Source: an uncultured Acidimicrobiaceae bacterium | GTDB taxonomy: Bacteria > Actinomycetota > Acidimicrobiia > Acidimicrobiales > Microtrichaceae | Direction: 5' to 3' | Length of the DNA: 5,527 nucleotides | Assembly: GCA_937868025.1 (NCBI GenBank) | Contig: CALMLJ010000036.1 | Location: forward strand, 1 to 5,527 | Shown: positions 5,061-5,527 of the stretch, piece by piece | How the letters are laid out: each line of letters begins with the position of its first letter | How positions within the stretch are numbered: position 1 is the first letter of the stretch | Made by a program: the position numbers and the translations under genes | Notes under the pieces: generated by a model | Told to the model about the DNA's origin: nothing | The model's database searches: none | Seen by the model: only the letters and a program-made list of their open reading frames with translations

Positions 5061-5527
5061 TCAGCGGACCTGGACGGCCTGCTCGAGCATCTGCTCGAGC
5101 AGGCCGACCCGTTCCCGGGCCGAGTAGATCTCGAGCGAGATATCGGCATCACCGTTGGGCACCACCGTGATCATCACCGAGGCAGCGTCGTCGCCGCCGA
5201 CGACCGCATCGCCCACCCCCAGGGTTGCGACCGCTCCGGCGTGACTGCGGTCGAGGCCGATGGCAACACGGAGGATCGCGGCGAGCCACCGCACCCGTCG
5301 TTGATCGTGCTCGTCGAGCGCAGCGAACGGCGCGTGCTTGAGCGAGGGCTCCCCTCGCCGGTGATAGCGGGCAACCTGGGCGATGATCTCGATCTCGGGG
5401 TCGGTGAACCCGCTCAACAACTCGGAGTTCCGGATCACGTAGTAGCTGTGCTGATGGTGACGGGAGTGGGCGATGAACAAGCCCACGTTCGCGAGCAGCG
5501 CTGCCGCCTCGAGCAACTCGCGTTCGT
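5061..5527 (-). CDS. Ppx/GppA-type phosphatase, C-terminal part (cut by window edge)
   Basis: The last 154 residues of an exopolyphosphatase/guanosine-pentaphosphatase-like protein, open at the right edge. Full-length Ppx/GppA proteins have an N-terminal actin-like phosphatase pair that degrades polyphosphate or pppGpp, then a helical HD-like domain; only the latter is here. Recognisable wording includes LLEAAALLANVG, HHQHSYYVIRNSELL and IAQVARYHRRGEPS, then RVRWLAAILRVAIGLDRSH, followed by a beta-rich tail ending LLEQMLEQAVQVR. A TTG at 5516-5514 is not the start: the frame stays open to the edge with ERE before it, as in family members. The usual His-Asp of the HD motif is Ala-Asn (ANVG) here, so metal binding at that spot is doubtful. 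Whether the substrate is polyphosphate or pppGpp cannot be told from this part. Confidence 0.88.
   Translation of the reverse strand, partial: ERELLEAAALLANVGLFIAHSRHHQHSYYVIRNSELLSGFTDPEIEIIAQVARYHRRGEPSLKHAPFAALDEHDQRRVRWLAAILRVAIGLDRSHAGAVATLGVGDAVVGGDDAASVMITVVPNGDADISLEIYSARERVGLLEQMLEQAVQVR

Overview
The window is high-GC DNA with the dense G/C-ending codon use of an actinobacterium. Three things point that way: an actinobacterial-style LeuB, a DUF222/HNH protein of the kind abundant in Actinobacteria, and promoters with TANNNT -10 boxes next to very short leaders. An Acidimicrobiia (Ilumatobacter-like) source is my best guess, but it comes from protein flavour only and was not tested by any search.

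Left part (1-2306, minus strand): a branched-chain amino-acid operon transcribed leuB > ilvE > cimA. LeuB is the NAD-linked beta-decarboxylating dehydrogenase, IlvE is the PLP aminotransferase of the last step, and the third gene is the N-terminal part of a (R)-citramalate-synthase-like enzyme that runs off the left edge. Together they fit a threonine-independent route to isoleucine (pyruvate + acetyl-CoA > citramalate > 2-oxobutyrate), with LeuB shared with leucine synthesis. A good promoter candidate for the operon lies at 2356-2385.

Middle (2307-4092): a 199-bp divergent promoter region, then a plus-strand DUF222/HNH-endonuclease-like gene with an in-frame hexanucleotide repeat (TCG-GNN x7) coding a Ser/Gly/Glu linker, then a 153-bp gap with three spaced GATCAC motifs and the greA -10 box.

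Right part (4093-5527): greA (transcript-cleavage factor), an 88-bp gap with a hairpin, mscL (large mechanosensitive channel), and, convergent to it, the C-terminal part of a Ppx/GppA-type phosphatase running off the right edge. The convergent stop codons are 34 bp apart, and a GC hairpin fills that gap.

Overall this is ordinary chromosomal housekeeping sequence. I found no mobile element, CRISPR array, RNA gene or clear novel system. The points most worth a second look are the repeat-containing linker of the DUF222 protein, the missing H-D pair in the Ppx-like HD region, and the operon pairing of leuB, ilvE and cimA.
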